Shown piece after piece: positions 46,591 through 56,093 of a stretch of 64,000 nucleotides of DNA. Made by a program: the position numbers and the translations under genes. Where the stretch lies: contig NZ_QXJM01000039.1 in NCBI RefSeq assembly GCF_003570905.1, positions 124,001-188,000 on the forward strand, written 5' to 3'. The stretch comes from Cohnella faecalis (GTDB lineage: Bacteria > Bacillota > Bacilli > Paenibacillales > Paenibacillaceae). Positions within the stretch are counted from its first letter, which is position 1, and each line of letters starts with the position of its first letter. Under the pieces are notes generated by a model. The model saw nothing but the letters and a program-made list of their open reading frames with translations, made no database searches and was not told the DNA's origin.

Positions 46591-47574
46591 TTACAGAAGC
46601 TCTTTGCGAAGCTGAGCCGCCGATTTCGGGGACAGGTAGCCCGGAGCGATATCGAACACGGTTTTCGCGCCGGAAGCCCCTTCCTTGTTCAGACGGTAAG
46701 CGGCGCGCGCGTAGGCGACGAGAACGCTGGCCGTGAATTCCGGGTTGCTCTCCAGTTTCAAGGAATACTCGATGATTTGTCTCGTATTCGTCCCGGTCAC
46801 GCCGCTGCGGATAACGAATCCGCCGTGCGGCATCTGGGAGTGATCGCGGCGAAGCTCTTCCTCGCTGATGAAAGTAACGGTCGTATCATAGTCGGAAAAG
46901 TAGTTCGGCATCGACACGATTTCTTGGCGGATTTGCTCCTGATCGGCGCCCTCTTGAGCTACGACGAAGCATTGGCGAAGATGCTTTTGGCGAGTCGACA
47001 ATTCCGGCGTTTGCCCTTGGCGAATTTGGTCGATCACTTCGTTCACGGGAACGGTGTATTGAACGCCGCCTTTGACGCCTTGCACGCGGCGGATGGCATC
47101 GGAATGCCCTTGGCTGACGCCTTTGCCCCAGAAGGTGTAATCCGTTCCTTCGGACAGAATCGATTCCGCCATCAGGCGGTTGATGGAGAAGAGCCCCGGA
47201 TCCCAGCCGGTGGAGATGACCGCGACTTTGCCGGCTGTAAGAGCCGAATCGTTCACCTGCTCGAAATATTCCGGGATTTTCGCATGGGTGTCGAAGCTGT
47301 CTACCGTATTGAAGGATTTCGAGAAGAACGGTCCTTGCTCCGGCAAGTCGGTTGCCGATCCGCCGCATAGAATCAAGACGTCGATGCGGTCTTTGTAGCC
47401 CTCCAAGTCGGACACGTGCAGGAAAGTCAGGCCGCCCTCGCTCCCGAAGGAAGCAGGCTCCCGGCGCGTGAATACGCCGACCAGCTCCATGTCGGGGTTT
47501 TGTCCGATCGCGGACACGACGCCTCTGCCCAGGTTGCCGTAGCCGACGATACCTATTTTAATCGCTGCGCTCAT
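46591..47574 (-). CDS. ddh: meso-Diaminopimelate dehydrogenase
   Basis: This NADPH-dependent enzyme links L-tetrahydrodipicolinate and meso-DAP in one step, supplying cell wall and lysine synthesis. The 327-residue length is normal. The cofactor site is KIGIVGYGNLGRGV. The active region includes NTVDSFDTHAKIP and STGWDPGLFSINRL, and WGKGVSQGHSDAIRRV is a family signature. It suggests a DAP-type peptidoglycan with the dehydrogenase pathway. It is a single gene followed by a strong terminator. Confidence 0.95.
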   Translation of the reverse strand: MSAAIKIGIVGYGNLGRGVVSAIGQNPDMELVGVFTRREPASFGSEGGLTFLHVSDLEGYKDRIDVLILCGGSATDLPEQGPFFSKSFNTVDSFDTHAKIPEYFEQVNDSALTAGKVAVISTGWDPGLFSINRLMAESILSEGTDYTFWGKGVSQGHSDAIRRVQGVKGGVQYTVPVNEVIDQIRQGQTPELSTRQKHLRQCFVVAQEGADQEQIRQEIVSMPNYFSDYDTTVTFISEEELRRDHSQMPHGGFVIRSGVTGTNTRQIIEYSLKLESNPEFTASVLVAYARAAYRLNKEGASGAKTVFDIAPGYLSPKSAAQLRKELL

Positions 47575-47821
47575 TTGATGACCTCCAAGTCATTTTGTAA
47601 ATTTTAAATAATATTATTATCGACATTTTGTGACTAGTCGCTATTATAAGCGTTCTTCACGAAGCTGACAAATGGCGTTAGATTAGCAGGGCTTCATTTT
47701 GCGGAATTCGGCGACCGTCAGCGCTTATTTTTTCCAAACCGTCATTCGAATAGCATCCGGCGCATTAGTGAAAAATACCGCGTTGACGGGTGCTTGCTAG
47801 GAGAGGGGAAGAAAAGCCGCC

Positions 47822-48349
47822 ATGAACGGATTGCAGACCATTCTGACCATCGTGCTCATGAATGTCGTGTACGTGTCTTTATTTACGATCCGAATCATTC
47901 TCGTTATGAAAGCGAGAAGATTGCTGGCTTCTCTGATCAGTACGTTCGAGGTTTTCGTCTATTTGATGGCTCTGAACATCGTGCTGAAAAATATCGACGA
48001 CCCGCTAAATCTGGCTGCTTATTGCATCGGGTGGGGAGGCGGGGTTTGGCTCGGAATCAAAATCGAGGAGTGGCTTGCTCTCGGTTACATAACGCTGCAG
48101 ATCGTCGTCGAATCCGGCTCCAACCGGCTGCCGGTCTTGCTAAGAGAGAGGGGCTTCGGCGTCACGAACTGGCTTGCGGAAGGAAAGGACGGTCCGCGGC
48201 TGGTGATGGAAGTATTAACGAAGAGGAATCAGGAAAAGTACTTTATGCGCATTCTTAACGAGGTGGCTCCAAAAGCGTTCGTTATTTCGTACGAGCCGCG
48301 CGCTTTTCGCGGAGGCTTCTGGACGAAGCGGCTGAAGAATCAGCCATGA
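47822..48349 (+). CDS. UPF0316/DUF2179-family membrane protein (YebE-like)
   Basis: The 175-residue protein has three N-terminal membrane helices (LTIVLMNVVYVSLFTIRIILVM, STFEVFVYLMALNIVL, LAAYCIGWGGGVWLGIKIEE). A soluble DUF2179 domain follows, with VLLRERGFGVTNWLAEGKDGPRLVMEVLTKR. The order is as in B. subtilis YebE. DUF2179 domains may bind small ligands; the role is unknown. It precedes the opuC operon by 71 bp on the same strand, with no obvious terminator between them. Confidence 0.85.
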   Translation: MNGLQTILTIVLMNVVYVSLFTIRIILVMKARRLLASLISTFEVFVYLMALNIVLKNIDDPLNLAAYCIGWGGGVWLGIKIEEWLALGYITLQIVVESGSNRLPVLLRERGFGVTNWLAEGKDGPRLVMEVLTKRNQEKYFMRILNEVAPKAFVISYEPRAFRGGFWTKRLKNQP

Positions 48350-48420
48350 ATGCCAGAAGCAGGCATGGTCTTCGCCGCAAAAGGACAGTCTAAGCGCAAG
48401 ACTAATCGGAGGTTGAACGG

Positions 48421-49667
48421 ATGATCCGGTTCGAGAACGTGACGAAAACATACGACGACGGCTTCGAAGCTCTCAAGGGAATCAACCTCGAATTCTCGGA
48501 AGGCGAGCTTACCGTTCTGATCGGCCCAGCGGATGCGGAAAGTCGACCTTGATGAAGCATATCAACCGGCTGAACAATCCGACGACGGGTGCCATCTATA
48601 TTCGCGACCGCGACATTTCCCGAATCGATCCGGTAGAATTGCGGCGAAGTATCGGCTACGTCATCCAGAACGTAGGTTTATTTCCGCACATGAACATCGC
48701 GAAGAACGTTGCTGTCGTCCCGAGGCTGCTGAAGTGGGATAAAAGCAAGACGGAGCAAAAGGTAGACGAGCTGCTGCGCATGGTCAATCTCGATCCGGGA
48801 GTCTATCGCAGCCGCTACCCGTCCGAGCTTAGCGGCGGCCAACAGCAGCGGATAGGCGTCATCAGGGCGCTCGCGGCGGATCCCGATGTGATTTTGCTGG
48901 ACGAGCCCTTCAGCGCGCTCGATCCGATTAGCAGGGATCAATTGCAGGATGAGTTAATCCGTCTTCAACAGGAGCTGAAAAAGACGATCGTATTCGTCAC
49001 TCACGATATGGACGAGGCGATCAAGATCGCCGATACGATCGTTCTGATGAAGGACGGAGAAGTCGTCCAGCGAGGTACGCCCGATCATATTCTGCGGCAT
49101 CCGGCCAATGAATTCGTCTCCAGCTTCATCGGCAAAAAAAGGCTGCCGACCGACACGTTGAATCCCGATCTTACCGTAGACGACGTCATGTCGGAGCATC
49201 CCGTCACCGCCTCCCCGAATCGGGGAATGGCCGAAGCCGTTAAGTTCATGGAGAAAAATCGCGTCGATTCGCTGATCATCGTCGGCCCTGACAGGCGGCT
49301 TCTCGGCCATGCTTCCATATTCCGTGTTCTAAGGCGGTTCAAGGAAGAGGACGCGAGGCTGTCCGACGTCATGCAGCCGTTCGCCCACGTGGTCGAGTCG
49401 GGGTCCTCGGTCGCGCTTGCTCTTGCGCTCATGAGCGAGCATCGCCTCCCCTACTTGCCGGTCGTCAACGACAAGGGACAGCTTGCCGGGCTCATTACCA
49501 AAGGGAGTGTCGTCCGCCATCTGGCCGATGTGTACAATCCGGACGATATGAGCCTGGAGGAGCTGACGGCCGAAGCGGAAAAAAGCAAGGAAGGCGCGCA
49601 GGCGGAACCGGGGCCGGAAAAGCCTGAACCGGAGTCGGTCGCCGAGGAAGGAGAAGGGCGATCGTGA
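48421..49667 (+). pseudogene. opuCA: OpuCA-type osmoprotectant ABC transporter ATPase, frameshifted
   Basis: This is the ATPase of a glycine betaine/carnitine/choline importer. The N-terminal MIRFENVTKTYDDGFEALKGINLEF is in a different frame from the rest. One C added to CCC at 48535-48537 restores the Walker A GPSGCGKST exactly, which argues for an assembly error. Downstream are LSGGQQQRIGV, VILLDEPFSALDP and the HDMDEA switch. Two CBS domains follow (VMSEHPVTASPNRGMAEAV and VMQPFAHVVESGSSVALAL), as in OpuCA, where they sense ionic strength. GGAGG lies 8 bases before the ATG. It is first of four genes. Confidence 0.9.
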
Positions 49668-50338
49668 TGGGATGGCTGTCCGACTACGGGGAGTTCTTGA
49701 GAAGCAGGCACGCGGATATTCTGACCGCTCTTAGGGAGCACGTCTACATTTCCGCCGTATCGATCCTTCTGGGAGCAATCGTCGCGATACCGATCGGCAT
49801 CTGGCTGGCGGGCAATCGCCGGGGGTGGCTGAACGGCGCCGTGTTCACTCTCGCGAACGTGCTGCAGACGATACCAAGTCTGGCGCTGCTTGCGATTCTC
49901 ATTCCTCTGCTGGGCATCGGCCGTACTCCGGCCGTCTTCGCCCTGTTCTTGTACTCGCTCATGCCGATCATGCGCAATACGTACTCGGGATTTCTGGCCG
50001 TAGACGGGAACGTACTCGAAGCCGCGCGCGGGATGGGCTACAGCCGTATCCAGAGGCTTCTGCGAATTCAGCTTCCGCTCGCTTTTCCGTACATCATGTC
50101 CGGTCTAAGGGTAACGACGGTGTACATTATCAGTTGGGCGACGCTCGCTACCTTGATTGGCGCGGGCGGTCTCGGCCAGCTCATCTTTTCCGGTCTCGGA
50201 GTGAACAAGAAGGAGCTCATCGTTACGGGGGCGCTTCTTGCCGTCCTTCTGGCCCTTGTCGCGGATTTCCTTCTGGGGCTGGCGGAGAAAAGGGTAACGG
50301 CCCGAACGAGAAGCAAGCCGGTGCAAAATCCGGCGTGA
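49667..50338 (+). CDS. opuCB: OpuCB-type osmoprotectant ABC transporter permease
   Basis: The protein of about 223 residues has five or six helices and the BPD_transp_1 EAA-like loop EAARGMGYSRIQRLLRIQLPLAFPYIMSGLR. It forms half of the import pore. The ATG at 49667 overlaps the opuCA stop (TGATG), so translation is coupled; the GTG at 49664 is an alternative. GGAGAAGGG lies upstream. opuCC follows. Confidence 0.92.
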   Translation: MGWLSDYGEFLRSRHADILTALREHVYISAVSILLGAIVAIPIGIWLAGNRRGWLNGAVFTLANVLQTIPSLALLAILIPLLGIGRTPAVFALFLYSLMPIMRNTYSGFLAVDGNVLEAARGMGYSRIQRLLRIQLPLAFPYIMSGLRVTTVYIISWATLATLIGAGGLGQLIFSGLGVNKKELIVTGALLAVLLALVADFLLGLAEKRVTARTRSKPVQNPA

Positions 50339-50360
50339 CAGCGCGCAAGGAGGGAACCAG

Positions 50361-51277
50361 ATGAGACAGAAGAAGCGGACGAAGACGAAGCTTCGCTTTC
50401 CCGTTATCGCCGTTGCGCTCGCGATAATTTGCGGCTCTGCGCTGTCGGGCTGCGGCAGCGGCAATACGATCCGAATCGGCACGCAAACGTTCTCCGAGCC
50501 CAAAATCCTCGCTCAGATGTACAGGCTGCTGATCGAAGATCGGACCGACCTTAAGGTCAAGGTTATGCCGGACTTGGCGGCCAGTCCTGTCGTGCTCAGC
50601 GCCGTAGCCGACAACGACATTCAGATGGCGACGCTTTACTCGGGAATCGTGTTGGACAATTACTTCCCCTTCGAGCCGACGAAGGACCGCAAGAAGGTGC
50701 TTGAGCAGGCGCAAGCGGGGTTCGACAAGCATTACGGCTTGAAGTGGTACGATTCGTTCGGCTTCGAGAACACATATGCGTTTACCGTACGCAAGGACTT
50801 GGCGGAGCTGAAGCATTGGACGAAAATATCCGACGTCAAGGAGGAGGCCGCCTCCATGCGGCTAGGAGTCGACACGACATGGATGGAGCGGGAGGGCGAC
50901 GGGTACCCAGCCTTTCGCAAAGAGTACGGGATTTCATTCGGCAAGACGTATCCGATGGAGGTCGCGCTTGTCTACAACGCCGTTGCCAGCAAGAAAATGG
51001 ACATCGTTCTGGCATACTCCACGGACGCAAGACTGAAGGAGTACGAGCTGGTGACGCTAGAGGACGACAAGCATTTTTTTTCGCCTTACGACGCGTCCCC
51101 GTTATTCGCAAAGACGTATTGGAGAAGCATCCGGAATTGGACGAGATCATCGGGCTGCTTATCGGCAAAATCGACGCTCAGACGATGGTCGATCTGAACT
51201 ACGAGGTGGACGTCAACAAGCGGAACGAGAAGAAGGTAGCCGAGGAATATTTGAAAAAGGTCGGATTGCTGAGCTGA
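50361..51277 (+). pseudogene. opuCC: OpuCC-type osmoprotectant-binding lipoprotein, frameshifted
   Basis: This is the extracellular binding protein of the importer, with a lipoprotein signal ending LSGCGSG and the family start TIRIGTQTFSEPKILAQMYRLLIEDRT. The ligand pocket region includes DIQMATLYSGIVLDNYF and FENTYAFTVRKDLA. The C-terminal ENDLE-type part (IRKDVLEKHPELDEIIGLLIGKIDAQ) is in another frame. One C added to CCCC at 51097-51100 joins them as YDASPVIRKDVLEKHPEL. The 305-residue restored form is the normal length. Confidence 0.9.
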
Positions 51278-51289
51278 CGAGGTGAAGGC

Positions 51290-51919
51290 ATGGAGTTGTT
51301 TTTTCGCTATGTAGGCGAGAATTGGAGAGACTTGCTCGTGTTTGCCTGGCAGCACGTTGCAATGGTGGCCGTCGGCCTGCTCCTGGCTTTGGCGGTCGGC
51401 ATTCCGCTCGGCGTCCTTGCTTCCCGAAGCCGGCCGCTGGCGCGAGTCATTCTGGCTTTGGCGAATATTTTGCAAGTGTTTCCGACCTTGGCGCTGCTCG
51501 TCCTGCTCATGGTCGTGTTCGGGCTGGGGACGACGACGGTAGTCATCGGCTTATTCCTTTACTCGCTGCTCCCGGTAATCCGCAACACCTATGTAGGGCT
51601 TACCCAAGTATCTCCGACCTTGATGGAGGCGGCGAGGGGAGTCGGCATGAGCTCCTTGCAGGCGATGGCGACCGTCCAGCTGCCGCTCGCGCTGCCGTTC
51701 ATCCTGACCGGTATTCGGATTGCGGTCGTCGTCGCGATCGGCGTCGCGACAATAGCGCCCTTGGTCGGAGGCGACGGTCTGGGCCGCGAAATTTATTCGG
51801 GCATTAACATGAACAACCCCGCGCGGTTGTACGCGGGGGCCGTTCCGGCCGCACTGTTGGCCTTGTTCGCGGATTTGGTTCTGGAGCGCCTGCAGAAATC
51901 CGCGAAGATCGGGAAGTAG
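51290..51919 (+). CDS. opuCD: OpuCD-type osmoprotectant ABC transporter permease
   Basis: This is the second pore subunit, 209 residues, with five or six helices. The EAA loop reads EAARGVGMSSLQAMATVQLPLALPFILTGIR. It starts 12 bp after opuCC and closes the operon. Gene order ATPase-permease-binding protein-permease is that of the opuC operons of Bacillus. The stop is 3 bp from that of the convergent GGDEF gene, with no terminator visible between. Confidence 0.92.
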   Translation: MELFFRYVGENWRDLLVFAWQHVAMVAVGLLLALAVGIPLGVLASRSRPLARVILALANILQVFPTLALLVLLMVVFGLGTTTVVIGLFLYSLLPVIRNTYVGLTQVSPTLMEAARGVGMSSLQAMATVQLPLALPFILTGIRIAVVVAIGVATIAPLVGGDGLGREIYSGINMNNPARLYAGAVPAALLALFADLVLERLQKSAKIGK

Positions 51920-51922
51920 CGG

Positions 51923-54232
51923 TTATTTGAGATGGTCGAGCAGCACCTTTTGAATCAAGTCGGCCGGTTGAGGCCGGTAGAACAGAAACCCTTGAATATC
52001 GTCGCAGCCGTGCTTTTGCAGGAAGGCGAACTGCTCTTCCGTCTCCACGCCCTCGGCCAGAATGGACAGCTCCAGTCTTTGCGCGACAAGCAGCATAGCC
52101 AGTATTATCGCCTCGTCCCGAGTGTCCTTGCCTATGCCCCATATGAAGGATCGGTCGATTTTGATCCGGTTGACCGGCAGCCGCTTCAAGTAGCCGAGCG
52201 AGGAATGCTGGGTGCCGAAATCGTCGATGGAAATCGTGATGCCCATGCTTCTAAGCTCAGTCAGCGTAGGCAGACTTTCGTCCTTCATCGCCAGATTTTC
52301 CGTAATCTCAAGCTCCAGGTATTGCGGGTCCAGCCCGGTTTCCTCCAGAATCCGCCGTATGGATTCGAGCAGATTGTTATGGCCGAACTGCCTCGCCGAC
52401 AGGTTGACCGCCATCCGGATCGGAGGTAATCCCGCGTCCTGCCACGCTTTGTTCTGGGCGCAGGCTTTGCGCAGAATCCATTCTCCCATCGGCACGATCA
52501 TGCCCGTCTCTTCGGCTACCGGGATGAAGGTTGCGGGGGAGATCGTGCCCCGCTTCGGATGATGCCAGCGAATGAGCGCCTCCATCCCGATCAACTGCCC
52601 GGTCTCGACCTGGATTTGCGGCTGGTAATGGACGTCGAACTCGTCCCTCTCCAGCGCGCGGCGGAGGCTGTTCTTGATCTCCATCTTTTCCTCGACGTCC
52701 GAATTCCGATTGCTGTCGTAAAATTTGTAGTTGTTCTTTCCCTCGTCTTTGGCCCGGTACATGGCTTTGTCCGCATTCTTGGTCAGTGTCGCAGCGTCTT
52801 CGCCATGCTCGGGATAGAGCGCGATCCCGATGCTTGAAGTGATGAAATATTCCGAGTCGTGCAGCAGGAACGGCTGCTGGAACAGGCCGACGACTCGTTC
52901 GGCGACTTGGCGAGCCTCGTCCGGATTGCAGACGTTCGGCATCACGATAGTAAATTCGTCCCCGCCGATTCGCGATACCGTCTCTTCCCCGGTCAACTCT
53001 TCGGACAACCTTTTGCCCACTTCGTTCAACAGAAGATCCCCGAAAGCGTGGCCGAGCGTATCGTTCACGAGCTTGAACTGATCCAGATCAAGGAACAGCA
53101 GCGCCATCGAACGATGCGAGCGCTTAGCCGCCGAAATCTGATCTTCCAGCCGTTCGTTGAAGAAGGTCCGATTGTGAAGGCCCGTTACGAGGTCGTGGTA
53201 AGCCATGTGGCGCAAGGACTGCTCCTTGCCCTCCAGCACCTGATACTGCTCCCGCAGCTCCTCCTCGACGGCCAACAGCTCCTCGTAGGTAGCTTCAATA
53301 TGCTGGTTCGCTTCAACGAGCTCGACGGTTCGTTCGTTGACCTTCTTTTGCAGCTTTGTCTTCTGCGTGAGCAATACATAGAGCAAGAACATCAGCAGCA
53401 GCATGGACAACGTGCTGAAAAGAACGATCAGACGAACCTTCGATGAGATCGATTCGAGTCGTTCGCTTTTTGGAACGGCTGCCATTTCCCATGCGCCCTC
53501 GGTGAGCGATACCGTCTCCCGCAGCCTTGACGCGTCGTCGAACAGCTTCGGGTTCCCGAATATGACTTGCCCGTCCGCCCGGACAGCCAGCTCGATGCCT
53601 TTGTCCTCGGCTTTCAGCCCGGCTTCCTCCAGAATCGGAGGCACGTCGAGCACGACGGAGACAAACCCCCAGAACCGATCGTGAAAAAAAACCGATTGCC
53701 TGGTCAGCAGGCCGCTTCCGCCCTGCGTTAATTCGAAGGGGCCGAGAAGCGTTACCCGCGTCAGCTCCTTCGTTCGCTCGGCATTGAGACGGACTTTCGG
53801 GTCCGAATGAGCGAACAGATCGAGCCCCAGCACCTTTTCGTTGCCTTGAAGCGGATAGATGAAGCGGGCTATTCCATTAGGATAGATAGATAAATTGCGT
53901 ATTCCTTGCTGAGGCAAGGTGAAGTGCGAAGCGAACGAATCGAATCGAACCGGATCGACGGAGCCGTCATTGTGAATCAGTTCCGTATAAGTGAAAGCTT
54001 TGAGGCCCTCCGACATGAGCAGCCGGCGTTCGATCGACAGCTTCAATGAGGAGGCGTTGGCGGTCAGCTCGGCAGAAGCGTCCCGATAGACTTCTTCGGC
54101 AAGCCGATCCTTGCAAAGGTAAGCGAAGCCCGTTATCAGTCCTCCAAGGAAGAGGAAGACGAGCAGAAGGATGCCCCATGTGCTTAAGGAAGTCGTCTGA
54201 CGCGGTTTGAGGTCTTGAGACCATAAATTCAT
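51923..54232 (-). CDS. CHASE-type sensor GGDEF-EAL protein (cyclic-di-GMP turnover)
   Basis: The 769-residue membrane protein has two transmembrane helices around an extracellular CHASE-like domain (about 40-270, PQQGIRNLSIYPNGI). A coiled coil with ERTVELVEANQHIEATYEELLAVEEELREQYQ follows, then GGDEF and EAL domains. The synthase motif RIGGDEF near residue 420 is intact. The EAL domain has EALIRW near 547 and ITENLAM, and loop 6 is DDFGTQHSSL instead of the usual DDFGTGYSSL, which may reduce activity. It could make or degrade c-di-GMP. No partner gene is adjacent. Confidence 0.93.
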   Translation of the reverse strand: MNLWSQDLKPRQTTSLSTWGILLLVFLFLGGLITGFAYLCKDRLAEEVYRDASAELTANASSLKLSIERRLLMSEGLKAFTYTELIHNDGSVDPVRFDSFASHFTLPQQGIRNLSIYPNGIARFIYPLQGNEKVLGLDLFAHSDPKVRLNAERTKELTRVTLLGPFELTQGGSGLLTRQSVFFHDRFWGFVSVVLDVPPILEEAGLKAEDKGIELAVRADGQVIFGNPKLFDDASRLRETVSLTEGAWEMAAVPKSERLESISSKVRLIVLFSTLSMLLLMFLLYVLLTQKTKLQKKVNERTVELVEANQHIEATYEELLAVEEELREQYQVLEGKEQSLRHMAYHDLVTGLHNRTFFNERLEDQISAAKRSHRSMALLFLDLDQFKLVNDTLGHAFGDLLLNEVGKRLSEELTGEETVSRIGGDEFTIVMPNVCNPDEARQVAERVVGLFQQPFLLHDSEYFITSSIGIALYPEHGEDAATLTKNADKAMYRAKDEGKNNYKFYDSNRNSDVEEKMEIKNSLRRALERDEFDVHYQPQIQVETGQLIGMEALIRWHHPKRGTISPATFIPVAEETGMIVPMGEWILRKACAQNKAWQDAGLPPIRMAVNLSARQFGHNNLLESIRRILEETGLDPQYLELEITENLAMKDESLPTLTELRSMGITISIDDFGTQHSSLGYLKRLPVNRIKIDRSFIWGIGKDTRDEAIILAMLLVAQRLELSILAEGVETEEQFAFLQKHGCDDIQGFLFYRPQPADLIQKVLLDHLK

Positions 54233-54482
54233 GGAGGATTCCCCTTCGTGCCGACGCGCGGTCTAAGCAAAAAATGATTACTAACAGTATTCACCAAAAT
54301 GCGACATAATCCTGCAACAAATTGGGCTAAAAGACTCTTTTTTATTGCGAAATATTAGACATTGTCTGACAAAGAATTCTATTCGCTAACTCATATTATC
54401 CGTTAACAAGGTAAAAACTCGCCGTCCTTTGCCGTTGCCCAGCCCAATTTTGCACCGTAATCAAAATTCGTTCTAAGGGGTG

Positions 54483-54528
54483 TTGACAGGGGGAGGAAAT
54501 GGTTTATATTTATCTTAAATTTAAGATA
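54483..54528 (+). promoter_or_regulatory. Promoter and MhqR-type operator of mhqR
   Basis: TTGACA (54483-54488), 16 bases, TATATT (54505-54510), followed at once by the perfect 18-bp palindrome TATCTTAAATTTAAGATA (54511-54528). A half-site AAAGATAAA lies further down at 54537-54545. The same palindrome with one change recurs at 55099-55116 before the next gene. Confidence 0.85.
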
Positions 54529-54566
54529 TTCAAATTAAAGATAAATGCGGAAAGGGGAGAGGCGGA

Positions 54567-55028
54567 ATGGGCAATCAAACGGAGAAAGAAGCCACAGCGG
54601 CTTCGCTCAAGCTGTTTGTCGTTTTGTCCAAGGCTTACAAGGCGGTTATGGACCATGCCGTCAAGGATATGAAGCAGCATGGACTGTCGCCTTCCGAATT
54701 TACCGTCCTTGAGCTGCTCTATCACAAGGGAAAGTTTCCGCTTCAGCAGATCGGCGAGAAGATTCTCGTAACGAGCGGAAGCGTGACCTATAACATCGAC
54801 AAGCTGGAGAAGAAAGGCTATCTGAAGCGGATCCCTTGCGACGACGACAGGCGCGTCACTTTCGCCGGAATAACGGAAGCCGGGCAGCAGCTTTTCGATC
54901 GTATTTTTCCCGATCATGCCGCCGCCATCCATTCGGTCATGAGAGGCTTATCGTCGGAAGAGAAAGAGACGGCTGCCAGTCTCTTGAAGAAGCTGGGCCT
55001 GGGTGTAGCGAAGGGCGATGCGGGGTAG
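54567..55028 (+). CDS. mhqR: MarR-family repressor, MhqR-like
   Basis: The 153-residue regulator has a winged helix: LSPSEFTVLELLYHKGKFPLQQIGEKILVTSGSVTYNIDKLEKKGYL, wing DDDRRVTF. It matches MhqR, which represses quinone and electrophile defence genes in Bacillus. The genes that follow are an Mhq-type dioxygenase, hydrolase and nitroreductase, and two matching palindromes frame the gene. One Cys (RIPCDDD) lies at the wing; whether it senses quinones is unknown. Confidence 0.9.
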   Translation: MGNQTEKEATAASLKLFVVLSKAYKAVMDHAVKDMKQHGLSPSEFTVLELLYHKGKFPLQQIGEKILVTSGSVTYNIDKLEKKGYLKRIPCDDDRRVTFAGITEAGQQLFDRIFPDHAAAIHSVMRGLSSEEKETAASLLKKLGLGVAKGDAG

Positions 55029-55098
55029 AATTAGGAGCGGGCAGGGTGAATAGCTGGAGACCGGCAAAGTACAAGAAGCAACGTTTTCGCAGATCAAA

Positions 55099-55116
55099 TA
55101 TCTTAAATTAAAGATA
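55099..55116 (+). promoter_or_regulatory. Second MhqR-type operator, before mhqO
   Basis: TATCTTAAATTAAAGATA has perfect outer arms TATCTT/AAGATA and differs from the mhqR operator at one central base. It lies 24-41 bp before the mhqO start, so mhqR and the downstream genes are probably co-regulated. Confidence 0.85.
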
Positions 55117-55139
55117 AAATAAAAGAGGAGCGATTGATT

Positions 55140-56093
55140 ATGACTACGCAACGGACGACGGGGATTCATCACATTACCGCTTTCGCGAGAGACCCGCAGC
55201 GCAATGTTGATTTTTACGCGGGGGTTTTGGCGCTTCGGTTGGTGAAACGGACGATCAATTTTGACGCTCCGGAAGTGTACCACCTGTATTTTGGAGACCA
55301 AGCGGGAAGCCCGGGCACGATCATGACGTTCTTTCCGTGGGCGAACAGCCGCAGAGGGACGGTAGGCGGCGGACAGGTGGGCATCACGACGTTCGTCGTG
55401 CCGCCGGGGTCGCTTGAATTCTGGCGCGCAAGATTGGCGTCTTATCGGATTCAGACGCGCGAGTCGGAGCGCTTCGGCGAACAATTCCTGCAATTCGAGG
55501 ATTACGATGGGCTGCGTCTGGAAATCGTCGAGCGCGCCGATGGCCGGGCGAGCCAATGGTCGTTCGCCGGCGTCCCTTCGGACAAAGCGATCAAAGGGTT
55601 CGGGGGAGCCGTTCTCTACAGCTCCGCGCCGAACCGTACCGAGGCCGTGTTGACGAACGTCATGGGACTCGATTTCGTCGGTCGTCACGCCGAATATAAC
55701 CGGTACAGAGCGTCCGGCGACCTCGGCAATATCATCGACATGCCTGCGAATCCCGTCGGCCGCGGCAATGGCGGGTCGGGCACGGTGCATCACATCGCGT
55801 GGCGCGCCAAAGACGATCAAGACCATGCCGAGTGGCGCAGCAGACTTCAAGAAGAGGGGCTTTCGCCGACGCCCGTCATGGATCGCCAATATTTCAATGC
55901 GATCTACTTCCGCGAGGAAGGCGGCATACTGTTCGAGATTGCGACCGATCCTCCGGGCTTCGCGAGGGATGAAGCGCAGGAGGCTCTTGGGGAAAAGCTG
56001 ATGCTCCCGAGCTGGTACGAGCCGCATCGCGCGGAGATCGAAGCGAATCTTGCGCCTATTCAAGTTAGAGAACCGGAGGTGGAGAACGGATGA
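55140..56093 (+). CDS. mhqO: Ring-cleaving dioxygenase, MhqO-like (glyoxalase fold)
   Basis: The 317-residue protein has two vicinal-oxygen-chelate modules: GIHHITAFARDPQRNVDFYAGVLALRLVKRTINFD at the N terminus, and VHHIAWRAKDDQDHAEWRSRLQEEG near 215. Metal ligands are His in IHHI and VHHI and a Glu in LFEIATDP. The family opens dihydroxylated aromatic rings and in Bacillus is part of the methylhydroquinone response. The ATG at 55140 follows AGAGGAG; the TTG at 55134 is less well placed. It overlaps the next gene by 4 bp. Confidence 0.92.
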   Translation: MTTQRTTGIHHITAFARDPQRNVDFYAGVLALRLVKRTINFDAPEVYHLYFGDQAGSPGTIMTFFPWANSRRGTVGGGQVGITTFVVPPGSLEFWRARLASYRIQTRESERFGEQFLQFEDYDGLRLEIVERADGRASQWSFAGVPSDKAIKGFGGAVLYSSAPNRTEAVLTNVMGLDFVGRHAEYNRYRASGDLGNIIDMPANPVGRGNGGSGTVHHIAWRAKDDQDHAEWRSRLQEEGLSPTPVMDRQYFNAIYFREEGGILFEIATDPPGFARDEAQEALGEKLMLPSWYEPHRAEIEANLAPIQVREPEVENG

